Counted from the stretch's first letter, positions 7,925-16,540 are shown. The stretch is 64,000 nucleotides of DNA from Gammaproteobacteria bacterium Ga0077536 (GCA_001464935.1 LNEL01000064.1:201567-265566), one strand, 5' to 3'. Notes: generated by a model not told the origin, from the letters alone. Program-made: numbers and translations.

Positions 7925-8628
7925 TCGAAGCCGCTGCCGCAGTCGGGGGGCAGCGTCGACGGCGCCGGGGCGGGCATCGGGTCGACGGGTAGCGCTTGCG
8001 CCGCGAGCCACGTCGTCACGGCGACGACGTCTGCGGCGTCCAGGCGCTGCGCGATGGCGCCCATGCAGTCGGGCGCATGGGCGCGGCGCGCGCCCGAGCG
8101 CCATGCGCCAAGCTGGGCTGCGAGATAGTCCTGCGGCAGCCCGAGCAGGCCTGGCACGGCCGGCATCACGCCGGTCATTCGCGACCCATGGCACTCGCTG
8201 CAGGCCGGGAGCTCACGCCGTGCGTCGCCATGCACCACCAGGGCGGCGCCCCGCGCGAGCAGCGCCGCTGGCGCATCGGTGGGGCGTGGCGGCGGATAGG
8301 GCAGTTCGAGCGCGGCGAAGTAGTCGGCGATCTCGCGCAGATAGGTGTCCGACAGGTGTTCGACGAGCGTGGTCATCGTCGGGCTGATGCGCCGACCGTC
8401 GCGAAAATTCAACAGCTGGTTGTAGAGATAGCCCGCCGGCTTGCCTGCGATGCGCGGAAAGTAGCCGTCATTCGTCGCGCGACCCTCCTCGCCGTGACAC
8501 ACGACACAGGCCTGCATGCGTTGGGCCATGGTGTCGCGAGGCGGGACTGTGGGCGAAGCGGCCAGCGCCGGCGCGCCAACGAACGCGAGGCAGACGGCTG
8601 CGAGCGCGGAGAGTCGGCGGAAGCTCAT
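7921..8628 (-). CDS. periplasmic di-haem cytochrome c (c4-like)
   Basis: A 235-residue protein with a cleavable signal peptide (MSFRRLSALAAVCLAFVGAPALA) and two haem-c motifs, CVVCH and CSECH, one per half, as in cytochrome c4/c553-type di-haem proteins. PRIAGKPAGYLYNQLLNFRDGRR and PRRELP-like stretches are typical of c4 domains with Met as sixth ligand (candidates in ISPTMTTL and GVMPAVPG). It is the first gene of a two-gene unit with the tri-haem cytochrome. The aldehyde dehydrogenase gene on the same strand ends upstream, 155 bases away. Likely a soluble electron shuttle to the membrane cytochrome. Confidence 0.9.
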   Translation of the reverse strand: MSFRRLSALAAVCLAFVGAPALAASPTVPPRDTMAQRMQACVVCHGEEGRATNDGYFPRIAGKPAGYLYNQLLNFRDGRRISPTMTTLVEHLSDTYLREIADYFAALELPYPPPRPTDAPAALLARGAALVVHGDARRELPACSECHGSRMTGVMPAVPGLLGLPQDYLAAQLGAWRSGARRAHAPDCMGAIAQRLDAADVVAVTTWLAAQALPVDPMPAPAPSTLPPDCGSGFE

Positions 8629-8783
8629 GGGATCGATGACCTCATCTCAACGGGAGTGGGTCGGCGGAGAGTCGGCAGCGCCGGCTTGCGGGTAGTCGTG
8701 CACGGTGCGATCGGGCACTCGGCCGGACGGCATGGCGCGGAAAGAAAGGCAGCGGGCCTGGCAGGCCCGCCGCCCGTCGTGCA

Positions 8784-10202
8784 TCAGAGCTGCAGCGACT
8801 TCACTTCGAGGAACTCCTCGAGACCGAACTTGCCGGCTTCGCGGCCGAGGCCCGACTGCTTGTAGCCGCCGAACGGCGCGAGCGGGTTGTAGCGGCCACC
8901 GTTGACCGAGATCTGGCCGGTGCGAATCTTCTTCGCGACTTCGATCCCGTGTTCCTTGGTGCCGGCCCACACGTTGCCGCCGAGCCCGTAGATGGTGTCG
9001 TTGGCGATGCGGATGGCGTCATCCTCGTCGTCGAAGGGAATGATCGTCAGCACCGGCCCGAAGATCTCCTCGCGGGCGATCGTCATGTCGTTGTTGACGT
9101 CGGCGAACACCGTCGGCTTCACGTAGAAGCCCTTGTCGAGACCTTCGGGCGCTTCCGGCCCGCCGGTGACGAGGCGTGCGCCTTCCTTCACGCCCTGCTT
9201 GATGTAGTCGCGCACGCGATCGCGCTGCACGGCTGAAATCAGCGGCCCGAGTTTGACGTCGCCGTTGATCGGATCGCCGACCGTGAAGCCTTCGGCCGCG
9301 GCCTTCGCGAGTTTGACGACTTCTTCGTACTTCGACTTCGGCGCGAGCATGCGCGTCGGCGCGATGCAGGCCTGGCCGGAATTCAGGTAGCACTCGTTGA
9401 CGCCTGCCTTGACGGCCTTCTCGAGATCGGCGTCTTCGAGAATCACGTGCGGCGACTTGCCGCCGAGTTCGAGGGCGACGCGCTTGACGGTGGCCGCGGC
9501 CACTTCCGCCACGCGGCGGCCGGCGCGAGTCGAACCGGTGAAGGACACCATGTCGACATCAGGATGCGCGGCGAGCACTTCGCCGACGACCGGGCCGTAG
9601 CCCGTGACGAGGTTGAACACACCGGCCGGGAGCCCGATGTCGTGCAGCACTTCGGCGAGGATGAACGCCGTGCTCGGTGCGACTTCGCTGGGCTTCAGCA
9701 CCACGGTGCAGCCGGCGGCGAGCGCGGGGGCGACCTTGAGCATGATCTGGTTGATCGGGAAGTTCCAGGGCGTGATCGCCGCGACCACGCCGATGGCCTC
9801 GCGCACGATCAGCGAATTGCCGACCTGCTCCTCGAACTGGAAGTTCTTCAGCAGTTCGGCATAGGTCTTGGCGGCGCCGATCGGCAGGCTCGCCTGGATC
9901 GCGTTCGCCATCTTCAGCGGCATGCCGACTTCGGTCGCAATGGCGAGCGCGACGTCTTTCTTGCGCGCTTCCATGCCGGCGGCAATTTTCTCGAGGAATT
10001 CGACGCGGGTGGCGACCGGTGTCTGCGACCAGCTGTCGAAAGCGGCACGGGCCGCGGCGATCGCGCGTTCGGCGTCTTCCTTCGCGCCTTCGGGAATGCG
10101 GGTGACGACTTCTTCGGTCGACGCACAGGTCGCGTCGATGTGGCCCTTGCCGATCGGCGCCACCCAGGCGCCGTTGATGTACAGTTTGTCGTAGACCTTC
10201 AT
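8784..10202 (-). CDS. NAD(P)-dependent aldehyde dehydrogenase
   Basis: A 472-residue soluble ALDH of normal length. Family marks include the FNLVTGYGPVVGEVL and SFTGSTRAGRRVAEVAA Rossmann segment, catalytic Glu in LELGGKSPHVI, the catalytic Cys in NSGQACIAPTR and the EEIFGPVLTIIPF loop, ending with the FGGYKQSGLGREAGKFGLEEF motif. Start ATG 10202 is preceded by GGAACTCCAG spaced loosely. It oxidises an aldehyde to the acid; by its place next to cytochromes and catabolic genes it may act on the product of a periplasmic alcohol dehydrogenase. Substrate not readable. Confidence 0.95.
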   Translation of the reverse strand: MKVYDKLYINGAWVAPIGKGHIDATCASTEEVVTRIPEGAKEDAERAIAAARAAFDSWSQTPVATRVEFLEKIAAGMEARKKDVALAIATEVGMPLKMANAIQASLPIGAAKTYAELLKNFQFEEQVGNSLIVREAIGVVAAITPWNFPINQIMLKVAPALAAGCTVVLKPSEVAPSTAFILAEVLHDIGLPAGVFNLVTGYGPVVGEVLAAHPDVDMVSFTGSTRAGRRVAEVAAATVKRVALELGGKSPHVILEDADLEKAVKAGVNECYLNSGQACIAPTRMLAPKSKYEEVVKLAKAAAEGFTVGDPINGDVKLGPLISAVQRDRVRDYIKQGVKEGARLVTGGPEAPEGLDKGFYVKPTVFADVNNDMTIAREEIFGPVLTIIPFDDEDDAIRIANDTIYGLGGNVWAGTKEHGIEVAKKIRTGQISVNGGRYNPLAPFGGYKQSGLGREAGKFGLEEFLEVKSLQL

Positions 10203-10329
10203 GGGAACTCCAGCGTTGGGGGAGGGTGCACGCCGCAGAATGCGCCGTTCACGGAAACCCCGATTTTAGGCCCTGTCGCCGCCCACGGAAACCGCCGCGA
10301 GGGGGGGCAAAGTCGCAGAAGCAGACATA

Positions 10330-11112
10330 ATGATGATGCCCAGCCTGTTCATTTCGCACGGTGCGCCAGACCTCGTGCTGCACGATCTGCCCGCACGGCG
10401 CTTTCTGTCGGGCTACGGCGCCGAACTGCCGGCACCCTCGGCCATCTGCGTGATCAGTGCCCACTATGCGGGCGCGCAGCCGCTGGTGACCACTGGCCCC
10501 GCGCCGCGCACCGTCCACGACTTCGGCGGCTTCGACCCGGCGCTCTACACGCTGCGCTACCCGGCGCCGGGCGCGCCAGCGCTCGCCGCGCGCCTCATCG
10601 CCGCCTGTGCCGACGCCGGTCTGCAGGTCTTCGCGGACGCGCAGGGTGGCTTCGACCACGGCGTGTGGTGCCCGCTGCTGCTGATGTATCCGGCCGCCGC
10701 CGTGCCGGTGGTCGCGCTGAGCGTCTGTCCGCGGCGTGATGCCGCCTGGCATTTCGCACTCGGCCGCGCACTCGCGCCGCTGCGCGCCGAAGGTGTGCTC
10801 GTCATCGGTTCCGGCGCCCTGACCCACAATCTGTACGAAGTCCGGCCTCCCGCCGGCTTCGACGAAGCCCCGGCCTGGGTCGATGCATTCGCCGACTGGG
10901 TTGGCGAGCGACTTGCGGCACAGGACGAGGCTGCCCTGCTCGACTATCGCACGCAGGCCCCGCATGCCGCTGATAATCATCCGAGCAGCGAGCATCTGCT
11001 GCCGTTCCATGTCGCGCTCGGCGCGGCCGGCCCCGGCTGGTGCGCCACGCGACTGCACCGGAGCGTGACCTACCGCGCACTGCGCATGGACGCGTTCCGC
11101 TTCGACTCATGA
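10330..11112 (+). CDS. DODA-type (LigB-like) extradiol ring-cleavage dioxygenase
   Basis: A 260-residue member of the class III extradiol dioxygenase family (LigB fold, 4,5-DOPA dioxygenase type). Metal-site and active-site motifs are in order: FISHGAPDL near the N-terminus, CVISAHY near residue 44, GGFDHGVWCPLLLMYP near 113, GSGALTHNL near 160 and SSEHLLPFHVALGAAG near 218. Bacterial members such as YgiD open catechol-type rings next to a hydroxyl using non-haem iron or zinc-site chemistry. Three tandem ATGs start it; the first is taken. Its last bases overlap the next gene (ATGA), so it is coupled to the enolase-superfamily enzyme, consistent with a ring-cleavage product being processed further. 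Confidence 0.9.
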   Translation: MMMPSLFISHGAPDLVLHDLPARRFLSGYGAELPAPSAICVISAHYAGAQPLVTTGPAPRTVHDFGGFDPALYTLRYPAPGAPALAARLIAACADAGLQVFADAQGGFDHGVWCPLLLMYPAAAVPVVALSVCPRRDAAWHFALGRALAPLRAEGVLVIGSGALTHNLYEVRPPAGFDEAPAWVDAFADWVGERLAAQDEAALLDYRTQAPHAADNHPSSEHLLPFHVALGAAGPGWCATRLHRSVTYRALRMDAFRFDS

Positions 11113-12248
11113 AAATCACCGACGTCCAGGCGTATCCGCTGTCGTTCGCGGTGCCGCCCGAACACCAGGTCAGCCTCGGCATCGGCCGCACCGTGAAACG
11201 CGATGCGGTCCTCGTGCGTGTGGACACCGACGCCGGCCTGACCGGCTGGGGCGAGGCGCACGCGGGGCGCGCGCCGACGGTGATCGCGGAACTGATCGCC
11301 TCGACCCTGCGTCCGCTTGCCGTCGGCGCCGACGCCGACGACATCGATGGCCTGTGGGCCCGCGTCTACCGCCTGCAGCTCGCGAGCCACGGCACGGGCG
11401 CCGCCGCCGCGCTCGCGCTGTCGGGGCTGGACATGGCGCTGTGGGATCTGCGCGGCAAAGCCCTGAACCTGCCGCTGCATGCGGTGCTCGGTGCCGCGGC
11501 ACGCGCCGTCCCGGCCTATGCGGGCGGCATCTCCTTCGGCTACGGCTCGGCCGCGGCGCTCGTCGACGAAGCACTTGCCGCGCAGGCAGCCGGATATCGG
11601 GCGTTGAAGCTGCGCGTGGGCCAGGACGTCGACGGCGACATCGCCCGCGTGCGCGCGGTGCGCGACGCCTGTGGCGGGGCCATGGACATCCTGGTCGACG
11701 CGAACTGTGCGTACGCGCTCGCCGACGCGCGTCGCGCGCGCGGCGCGTTCGAGTCGCTGGCCGTCGGCTGGCTCGAAGAGCCGTTCCCGGCTCACGATTA
11801 CCGCAGCTATCTCGCGCTCGGCCGCAGCGACCTGCTGCCCGTCGCCGCCGGTGAGAATCACTACCTGCGCTTTGATTTCGAGCGTCTGGCGGACGACGAC
11901 GTCGTCCGCGTGTGGCAGCCGGACCTGTCCAAGTGCGGCGGGCTGACAGAGGCCCTGCGTATCGCACGCCTCGCCGACGAACACGGCATCCTGGTGCATC
12001 CGCACACGTCGGTGACGGGCCTGAACATCGCCGCGACCCTGCATTTCCTCGCGGCGATTCCGAACGGCGGTTACTTCGAAGCGGATTACTCCCGGCACAA
12101 TCCGCTGCGCACCGCGCTGTGCGCGCCGGTGGTCACGGTCGACGCCGCCGGGCAATGTCGTCCACCTGACGGCGCCGGTCTGGGTGTGGCGATCGACGAG
12201 GCGCTACTCGCGCATTACCCGGTCGTGCGCGGCGCCGGTTACGTCTGA
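11109..12248 (+). CDS. mandelate racemase/muconate lactonizing enzyme family protein
   Basis: A 379-residue enolase-superfamily enzyme. The N-terminal capping domain starts MKITDVQAYPLSF; the barrel shows the base motif KLR at residues 167-169 (Lys-x-Arg instead of the common Lys-x-Lys), metal ligands D197 (VDAN), E223/E224 (LEEP) and the Glu in AAGENHY, and the opposite-face His in LVHPHTSVTG. The K-x-R form suggests the His-side base may do the proton abstraction. Reactions in the family are dehydration, racemisation or cycloisomerisation of carboxylates. Coupling to a ring-cleavage dioxygenase before it and an anion MFS transporter after it points to an acid sugar or aromatic ring-fission acid substrate, but this is inference. 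Confidence 0.9.
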   Translation: MKITDVQAYPLSFAVPPEHQVSLGIGRTVKRDAVLVRVDTDAGLTGWGEAHAGRAPTVIAELIASTLRPLAVGADADDIDGLWARVYRLQLASHGTGAAAALALSGLDMALWDLRGKALNLPLHAVLGAAARAVPAYAGGISFGYGSAAALVDEALAAQAAGYRALKLRVGQDVDGDIARVRAVRDACGGAMDILVDANCAYALADARRARGAFESLAVGWLEEPFPAHDYRSYLALGRSDLLPVAAGENHYLRFDFERLADDDVVRVWQPDLSKCGGLTEALRIARLADEHGILVHPHTSVTGLNIAATLHFLAAIPNGGYFEADYSRHNPLRTALCAPVVTVDAAGQCRPPDGAGLGVAIDEALLAHYPVVRGAGYV

Positions 12249-12366
12249 ATGACGCACAGTCCCGTGGCGACCGTTGCCGGCAGGCGGCGCCGCCGTGTAG
12301 CGTGCCGCCACCTGCCGCGCGCGTCGCGGTGTTCACGCACACGTCGCACAGCGGAGGCAACAGCAC

Positions 12367-12558
12367 ATGGCTTTGACGCTCGACCAGAGGGCCGCTCTCA
12401 CCGACGAGGATCGCGATGCCGCAAATCCGCGGTCGCCGACGTTTCGTGCGGACCGCTTGCGCCGCCGGCGGCCCGGGTGCAGGCACCTCCCCATCGACGC
12501 TGACGTCACCGCCGCGCCGACGCACGACGGGCGCACGCTGCCGGCCGGTTTCCCTTGA
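12367..12558 (+). CDS. possible small leader ORF before the MFS gene
   Basis: A 63-codon frame (MALTLDQRAALTDEDRDAAN...) with GGAGG eight bases before its ATG, whose stop TGA overlaps the TTG start of the transporter gene. The first 25 codons look protein-like; the rest is Arg/Pro-rich and low in quality. It may be a translationally coupling leader or chance. The rest of 12249-12366 shows nothing recognisable. Confidence 0.25.
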   Translation: MALTLDQRAALTDEDRDAANPRSPTFRADRLRRRRPGCRHLPIDADVTAAPTHDGRTLPAGFP

Positions 12559-13874
12559 GCGCGCTACCGCCCGCTGCTGCGATCGCGGACGGGGCTGCCG
12601 GGGCGATCGACGAGGACGCGCTCTATGCGCGCGTGACCTGGCGCTTCGTGCCGTTCCTGTTCGTGTGCTATGTCGCGGCCTATCTCGATCGTGTGAACGT
12701 CGGATTCGCGAAACTGACAATGGCCGTCGATCTGCAGTTCAGTGATACGGTTTACGGCCTTGGCGCCGGCATTTTCTTCATCGGCTATTTCCTGTTCGAA
12801 GTGCCGAGCAACCTGCTGCTCCATCGCATCGGCGCGCGGCGCGCGCTGGCGCGCATCATGGTGACGTGGGGCCTGCTGTCGTCGGCGATGATGTTCGTCA
12901 CCACGCCGACGAGCTTCTATGTGCTGCGCTTTCTGCTCGGCGTCGCCGAGGCCGGCTTTTTTCCCGGCGTCGTGCTGTACCTGACGTGGTGGTATCCGGC
13001 CGCGCGGCGTGGTCGCGTCACCGCGCTGTTCGTCACGGCGGTGGCGATCTCGGGCGTGATCGGCAATCCGCTCTCCGGCTGGATCATGCAGCGCTTCGAC
13101 GGTGTCCACGCGTGGCACGGGTGGCAGTGGCTGTTCCTGCTCGAAGGCCTGCCGGCGGTCGCGCTGGGCGTGTGCACCTGGTTCTGGCTCGACGATCGCA
13201 TCAGCGACGCGCACTGGCTCAGCGCCGAAGAACGCGCCCGTCTCGCCGCGAACATCGCGGCCGACAACGCCCACAAGACGCAGCACAGCGCGCTGGCCGG
13301 CATGCGCGATCCGCGCGTGTGGCTGATCGCGATGATCTACTTCTGTCTCGTCAGCGGGCTCTACGGCATCAACTTCTGGTTGCCGACGATCATCCGCGGG
13401 CTCGGCGTCGACGGCATGGTCGCGATTGGTTTCGTCAGCGCGATTCCGTGGACCGCGGCGGCCCTCGTGATGACGGCGGTCGGCCACAGTGCCGATCGTC
13501 GCGGCGAACGGCGCTATCACATCGCGGTGCCGGCGCTGGTCGGGGCAGCCGGCCTCGCGGCCTCGGTGCCGTTGGCCGGCCATCCGGTGCTGGCCGTCAT
13601 CGCGCTGTCGGTCGGCACCTGCGGCCTGCTGTCGGCGATCCCGCTGTGCTGGAGCCTCGCCACCGCCTTCCTGACCGGTGCGGCCGCCGCGAGCGGCATC
13701 GCGTTCATCAATTCGTTCGGCAACCTGTCAGGTTTCGCGAGTCCGTACCTCATCGGCTGGATCCGCGACACCACTGCCAGCACCGATCTCGGCGTCTACG
13801 CGCTGGCCCTGATGTTGTCGATCGGCGCGGCGCTGGTGCTGTTCCGCGTGCCGGCGTCCATTGCGCGCGGCTGA
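12555..13874 (+). CDS. MFS transporter, ACS family (tartrate/phthalate-type anion symporter)
   Basis: A 439-residue major-facilitator protein with about twelve membrane segments. The N-terminal region FLFVCYVAAYLDRVNVGFAKLTM is the hallmark first helix and loop of the anion:cation symporter (ACS) family, followed by EVPSNLLLHRIGARR, FLLGVAEAGFFPGVVLYLTWWYP and the long central loop with LSAEERARL. Members import tartrate, glucarate/galactarate, phthalate, 4-hydroxyphenylacetate and similar carboxylates with protons. The start is a TTG in TTGA overlapping the preceding small frame; an alternative start downstream would cut the leader. It probably imports the substrate of the two preceding enzymes. 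Confidence 0.92.
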   Translation: MSALPPAAAIADGAAGAIDEDALYARVTWRFVPFLFVCYVAAYLDRVNVGFAKLTMAVDLQFSDTVYGLGAGIFFIGYFLFEVPSNLLLHRIGARRALARIMVTWGLLSSAMMFVTTPTSFYVLRFLLGVAEAGFFPGVVLYLTWWYPAARRGRVTALFVTAVAISGVIGNPLSGWIMQRFDGVHAWHGWQWLFLLEGLPAVALGVCTWFWLDDRISDAHWLSAEERARLAANIAADNAHKTQHSALAGMRDPRVWLIAMIYFCLVSGLYGINFWLPTIIRGLGVDGMVAIGFVSAIPWTAAALVMTAVGHSADRRGERRYHIAVPALVGAAGLAASVPLAGHPVLAVIALSVGTCGLLSAIPLCWSLATAFLTGAAAASGIAFINSFGNLSGFASPYLIGWIRDTTASTDLGVYALALMLSIGAALVLFRVPASIARG

Positions 13875-13943
13875 CGCGACGGTCTCAACCGGTCACTGCA
13901 ACACGATTGCGTTCATCGGCGCCGTCGAAGGCGGGCTGCGCCC

Positions 13944-14066
13944 GGCCACGGAGAACACCGAGAACACAGAGAAGGAACAAGGGAGGTGGCGGTTCCGTGG
14001 TGCCAGCCGCGCGGAAGCTCCCGATGCACCCCCTTCGCCCTCGGTGTTCTCGGTGTTCTCGGTGGC
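13944..14066. repeat. ~125-bp terminal-inverted-repeat element, copy B
   Basis: Left arm GGCCACGGAGAACACCGAGA followed by ACACAGAGAAGG; right arm CCCTCGGTGTTCTCGGTGTT then CTCGGTGGC at 14038-14066. Same ends and span as the copy at 3432, with an unrelated GC-rich middle. It lies between the convergent MFS and limonene-epoxide-hydrolase-like genes. Confidence 0.85.
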
Positions 14067-14145
14067 AATCTGCTGAACACCGAACGGCAATGCCGCCAAA
14101 GCAGGCACTGCGGGCAGTGTCAACTCACCGGCGCCGCCTCGCCGC

Positions 14146-14523
14146 TCAGAACTTGAGCCCGGTGCCGCGTTCGATCTGGCCGATGTCGAAGTAATCGCGC
14201 CAGGCCCTGATCCGGCCGTCATGCACCTCGAACACGCCGGCCACGGGCAGGCTGTAGGGTTTGCCCTGCGGCGGCGAGAAGTGGTCCAGGCGCTCGTTCA
14301 TCACCAGCGGGCCGTGCGCGACCTGATGCAGGGTTTCCAGACGGATGGTGCCGAGCACCGAGAAGAAGAACGCAATGGTCTGGCGAATCGCTTCGGCGCC
14401 GACGACCGGTTCGAGCGGGATATTGTGGTAGACGCAGTCATCGGCGATGTAGCGCATCGCGCCATCGAGATCGCCGGCTGAGAACGCGGCGCAAAACTGG
14501 TTGACGACATCTTCGGCCTGCAT
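14146..14523 (-). CDS. limonene-1,2-epoxide-hydrolase-family protein
   Basis: A 125-residue SnoaL/NTF2-like protein. The five residues known to form the limonene epoxide hydrolase active site in Rhodococcus (Tyr53, Asn55, Arg99, Asp101, Asp132) all have counterparts at a constant offset: Y32 and N34 in CVYHNIP, R78 and D80 in NERLDHF, and D110 in AWRDYFD. This makes an epoxide-opening activity (water attack on a terpenoid or other epoxide) far likelier than a generic SnoaL-like fold, although the natural substrate is unknown. ATG 14523 was chosen since the upstream extension is Pro/Arg-rich and has no site. Last gene of the leftward block, 72 bases after the GGDEF gene. Confidence 0.85.
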   Translation of the reverse strand: MQAEDVVNQFCAAFSAGDLDGAMRYIADDCVYHNIPLEPVVGAEAIRQTIAFFFSVLGTIRLETLHQVAHGPLVMNERLDHFSPPQGKPYSLPVAGVFEVHDGRIRAWRDYFDIGQIERGTGLKF

Positions 14524-14595
14524 GGGGGGTGCTCCATTGGGGGGACCCCAGCATGGCGCCGACGCGCGCGGCCGACAAGGCCCGCACTGCCGCAA

Positions 14596-15594
14596 TCAGG
14601 GCGGCGATGGGTCCACGTGGCTGGTCACGCAGTTGCGGCCCTGCTTCTTGGCGCGATAGAGCGCAGCGTCCGCGCGCTGCATCAGCGCGCGCGGCGAATG
14701 GCACCCGGCGCGTTCACTGATCCCGATCGACACCGTCACCGGCACCGGGCCCGCCGAGGTCGCGATCGGATTGTCGTGCACCGCGGCCCGGAAGCGTTCG
14801 GCAACGTCGAGCGCCAGCGCCGCATCGGTGTCGGCCAGCAGCACCGCGAACTCCTCACCGCCGAAGCGCGCGGCGACGCCGCGCGCGGACATCGCGTTGC
14901 GCAGGCGCGAGGCCAGGATGCGCAGCACTTCATCACCGATCAGATGACCGTGCGAGTCGTTGATGGTCTTGAACAGATCGAGATCGATCATCAGGAACGA
15001 CAACGGCCGGTTCTCGCGCGAGCAGCGGCGGTATTCGCGCGCGAGGACTTCGTCGAGCCAGCGGCGGTTGTACAGGCCCGTCAGCGGATCGAGACGCGCC
15101 GCGCGCGCATACTGCTGCTGCGCATGCAGGCTGTCGCGCAAGCGTTCGTTGGTCACGCGCAGCCGGCCCGACAGCACGTCGAGCAGATTGGTCGCAAAGC
15201 GGTGGTTCTCGCGAATCAGCGCCCACAGGGTGTCGTCGGGGATCGCGAGCAACTGTGAGTATTCGAGCGCGACGACATTGGCCGCCACGTTGACCTGGCT
15301 CAGGATCGACAGCTCGCCGAAGCACGCGCCGGCCTCCAGGGTCAGCAGCGGGATGCCGTCGAAGCCATCGAGCGCCACGCGCACGCAGCCGCTGACGACC
15401 TGGTAGATTGTGCGGTTCGCGTCGCCTTCCTCGAGCACGACCTGGCCGGGTTCGACCTCGATCAGCGGACAGCCCGCGATCAGGGTGGCGATCCGGTCGA
15501 AATTCACGCCCTCGAACAGATCGAGGTGCGCATAACGCGCGGCGAGCAGGTGCGCGCTGACGTTGTTCGGGATGGGATCGTTGGAGGCGCTCAT
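14596..15594 (-). CDS. cNMP-binding/GGDEF diguanylate cyclase
   Basis: A 332-residue cytoplasmic protein. Residues ~22-140 form a cyclic-nucleotide-binding-like beta barrel (FEGVNFDRIATLIAG, GQVVLEEGDANRTIYQVVSG, ACFGELSIL), as in CRP/FNR-type sensory domains; the phosphate-binding cassette is only partly kept (GELSIL without the classical RAA). Residues ~165-325 form a GGDEF domain: DPLTGLYNRRWLDE, IDLDLFKTINDSHGHLIGDEVL and the active-site GGEEF in ARFGGEEFAVLL. It should make cyclic di-GMP from two GTP. There is no obvious RxxD inhibitory site five residues before GGEEF. It is the third gene in a row on the minus strand after the vWA and acidic proteins, 10 bases after the latter. Confidence 0.93.
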   Translation of the reverse strand: MSASNDPIPNNVSAHLLAARYAHLDLFEGVNFDRIATLIAGCPLIEVEPGQVVLEEGDANRTIYQVVSGCVRVALDGFDGIPLLTLEAGACFGELSILSQVNVAANVVALEYSQLLAIPDDTLWALIRENHRFATNLLDVLSGRLRVTNERLRDSLHAQQQYARAARLDPLTGLYNRRWLDEVLAREYRRCSRENRPLSFLMIDLDLFKTINDSHGHLIGDEVLRILASRLRNAMSARGVAARFGGEEFAVLLADTDAALALDVAERFRAAVHDNPIATSAGPVPVTVSIGISERAGCHSPRALMQRADAALYRAKKQGRNCVTSHVDPSPP

Positions 15595-15604
15595 GGGCTT
15601 CTGC

Positions 15605-16540
15605 TCAGGCCGGCACTGGTTTGGTCGAACTGGCGGGCGTATCGAGCCCGAGATTGTCCATCAACGCGTCGAGATCGTTCTGCGACAGCGGTTCGGGCTC
15701 GTCGGCGAGCGCGGGATCGTCATCGTCATCGAGGTCGATGACGTTCTGGCCGAAGCCGAAGTCGTCGTCGCTGTCGCCCGCGACATCGCCGGTGTCGCCA
15801 GTGTCGCCGACGTCGACGCCGACATCGGCAGTGTCCGCCCCGAGCGTCGCGGGCACGACATCGGCGAGGTCGTCGTCCATGCTCAGCAGTTCGTCGTCCG
15901 GCACCTCGCCGATGCGCGGTGCGCTGTCCGCGCGCGGCGCTTCGTCGGCGAGCGTGGTATCGGCGAGCGCATCCTGCCGGGCCACCGGGTCCGGCTCGTC
16001 GCCCTCGTCGAGCCGCACCATCGGATCGGTCTGGCCGCGCAGGAAGGCCGCGCTGTACTCGCTCATCAGTTCGTCGAGGACTTCCTTGGTCTCGGCGAGC
16101 TGATTGGTCAGGGTCAGGTTCTGGGTCTGCAGCGCCTCGACGGCGTCCTCGTCGATGACCGGTGTCGGCGTCAACCGCAGCCACGGCGCGACGAGGCGCG
16201 TGACCTCGGCCGGCACGTCGGCGAGCGTCTTGCCACCGCGTCCGAGATGCACGCCGATCAGCGCGTTGTAGAACGCGTGTTCGCGCTCGATGAAGTCCGA
16301 CACGACTTTCTCGGCCTTGCTGTCATCGAAGCGATAGGTTTCGCGCAGCACCGTCAGCAGCGCCTCGCGTCGCGGCGAATCGGACTGTTCGACGGTCGAC
16401 ACCAGCGAACTCACGTTGGCGATGGTGCTTTGCTCCTGGCGCTTGCCGCCGCGCCACATCATGAAGCACAGCCCGGCGCTCAACAGCGCGAACTCAGCGC
16501 ACAGCGCCGTGAGCGCCAGTTCGAGGGTGGTCGTGATCAC
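15605..16540 (-). CDS. membrane-anchored acidic protein of unknown function
   Basis: A 311-residue protein with one N-terminal membrane helix (LELALTALCAEFALLSAGLCFMMW), a helical cytoplasmic region (residues ~35-165) and a strongly acidic, low-complexity tail (pieces such as DTADVGVDVGDTGDTGDVAG and DLDDDDDPALADEPEPLSQNDLDALMDNLGL). The end LSQNDLDALMDNLGL resembles the short amphipathic binding motif of acidic adaptor proteins. The start is GTG 16540 in GTGA, overlapping the stop of the vWA gene. I do not recognise the family. Its coupling to a periplasmic vWA protein and a GGDEF enzyme suggests a membrane assembly with signalling output. Confidence 0.7.
   Translation of the reverse strand: MITTTLELALTALCAEFALLSAGLCFMMWRGGKRQEQSTIANVSSLVSTVEQSDSPRREALLTVLRETYRFDDSKAEKVVSDFIEREHAFYNALIGVHLGRGGKTLADVPAEVTRLVAPWLRLTPTPVIDEDAVEALQTQNLTLTNQLAETKEVLDELMSEYSAAFLRGQTDPMVRLDEGDEPDPVARQDALADTTLADEAPRADSAPRIGEVPDDELLSMDDDLADVVPATLGADTADVGVDVGDTGDTGDVAGDSDDDFGFGQNVIDLDDDDDPALADEPEPLSQNDLDALMDNLGLDTPASSTKPVPA

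Noticed and set aside
12249..12503. 84-codon frame starting one base after the enolase-superfamily stop
   Set aside because: Arg-rich composition without motif; no ribosome-binding site.
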